A DNA stretch of 33,478 nt. Source: an uncultured Agathobacter sp. Lineage in GTDB: Bacteria > Bacillota > Clostridia > Lachnospirales > Lachnospiraceae. Every line of letters begins with the position of its first letter. The stretch's first letter is position 1. Below, one piece after another: positions 32,833-33,478 of this stretch. Below the pieces are notes generated by a model. The model ran no database searches, was not told the origin of the DNA, and was given only the letters and a program-made list of their open reading frames with translations. The position numbers and the translations under genes were made by a program. The stretch covers positions 1-33,478 of the forward strand of contig CAMDYX010000024.1 in NCBI GenBank assembly GCA_945910395.1, given 5' to 3'.

Positions 32833-33170
32833 GGGCTAGTAATGGTTTCGACGGGGATCATGCAGCTGGAGAAGCGAGTCGTACGGCGATGCGTCAAATG
32901 GCCAAATTAAAATTAAACGCTAACGATAATTTAGCATACGCTGCCTAGTTGCAGCAGTCGGCTCTAGAGCACTCACACTTTAGAATCCCGGCTTCGACTA
33001 TGTGAGAAACGACACTTGCAAAGCTTTGAGCATGTGGGCGTATCATGAAGCTACTAAAATCACCAGGGTGTTTATCCCCGGGTGACAGAGGGAATGTCAA
33101 AGGATAAACTACGCTCGTAGAAGGACAGGGAATTGGTTTTCGGACACGGGTTCGACTCCCGTCTAGTCCA
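32833..33170 (+). ncRNA. ssrA: tmRNA (transfer-messenger RNA)
   Basis: The 5' end GGGCTAGTAATGGTTTCGAC and the 3' end GGGTTCGACTCCCGTCTAGTC form the tRNA-like domain, with the acceptor stem GGGCTAG pairing with CTAGTCC and A33170 as discriminator base. CCA is not encoded and must be added. The tag reading frame starts at the likely resume codon GCC (32901) and ends with TAG (32946-32948), giving AKLKLNANDNLAYAA. The hydrophobic end YAA fits recognition by ClpXP-type proteases. Pseudoknot regions follow, including the paired CCAGGGTG and CCCCGGGTG segment. Its partner smpB lies immediately upstream. Confidence 0.96.
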
Positions 33171-33478
33171 CTCAACCGCGCGAGGACGAACCCCGTCCAA
33201 AGCGCACAAATAGAGGTCTTTAGAAATGTATTCAGCGTCATACTGCATATAGATATGAATGCTGAATACGAAGACGCTATTCCAAGCGACATAATTACTT
33301 TTTCAGCTGTAGCTGAATCAAATCCAAAACTGAAAAGTCGAAAAGAAAAGTTGGTTTTGGAAGCATTTAAACATTATAGAATTATCAGCTAACGGTGCTT
33401 GTGTTATACAGGCATCGTATTTTTGGTCAAATGAAAAACTAAATTCCGGTTCAAGCTGATTTGACCTCGTATTTTCGA
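33171..33478. other. Region downstream of ssrA without a clear gene
   Basis: I see no confident gene in these 308 bases. A plus-strand frame is open from inside ssrA to the TAA at 33390. Its only late ATG (33255) would give 45 residues beginning MNAEYEDAIPSDIITFSAVA, with no ribosome site; it may be a remnant. The stretch has two dyads: GTATTCAGC (33228-33236) with GCTGAATAC (33261-33269), and TTCAGCT-GT-AGCTGAA (33302-33317). The hexamer TTCAGC thus appears four times, alternating in strand. Tail ends of tmRNA genes are common integration sites, but no integrase is visible before the window ends. Confidence 0.4.

Overview
The window looks like chromosomal DNA from an anaerobic, low-to-mid GC Firmicute of class Clostridia, most likely family Lachnospiraceae. 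The basis is the single-chain PurL (synthetase plus glutaminase in one polypeptide), the type II/IV pilus-like operon with a DUF4860-type protein, MscL with a zinc-ribbon tail, strong AGGAGG Shine-Dalgarno sites, and the secG-rnr-smpB-ssrA order. This is inferred from gene content; I could not compare with any genome.

Layout. 1-5.2 kb: a repeat fragment, a LysR-type regulator (-) and divergent purL (+). 5.3-8.1 kb: an orphan membrane hybrid histidine kinase. 8.3-10.8 kb: a PucR-type regulator (-), a short unrecognised ORF (+) and a PHP-family phosphatase (-). 11.2-17.9 kb: the lower glycolytic genes gap, pgk, tpiA and gpmI, with a CapA-like secreted protein between tpiA and gpmI. 18.0-22.0 kb: purC, purF and purB. 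22.5-23.8 kb: eno. 23.9-28.8 kb, minus strand: a seven-gene operon for a pilus-like or secretion apparatus (transglutaminase lipoprotein, GspF/PilC, four small single-TM proteins, PilT). 29.0-33.2 kb: mscL, secG, rnr, smpB and the tmRNA gene ssrA. The last 0.3 kb holds no clear gene.

Function. Two housekeeping pathways are interleaved. The triose-phosphate half of glycolysis (gap, pgk, tpiA, gpmI, eno) supplies ATP and phosphoenolpyruvate. Four de novo purine enzymes are present (PurF, PurL, PurC, PurB). The right end is an RNA and protein quality-control set: SecG for export, RNase R, SmpB and tmRNA.

What stands out. A long, nearly palindromic intergenic repeat (called repeat A here, about 175 bp full length) occurs at seven loci in 33 kb. 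Four copies are essentially complete or cut only by the window edge, one is inverted, one is an internal-deletion derivative and one is a rearranged mosaic. Several copies begin within a few bases of a stop codon. A second, shorter palindromic repeat (repeat B) lies on both sides of eno. The pgk-tpiA gap folds on paper into a closed multi-branch structure. The pilus-like operon encodes only a PilT-type ATPase and starts with a transglutaminase-like lipoprotein. These are the best candidates for something undescribed.
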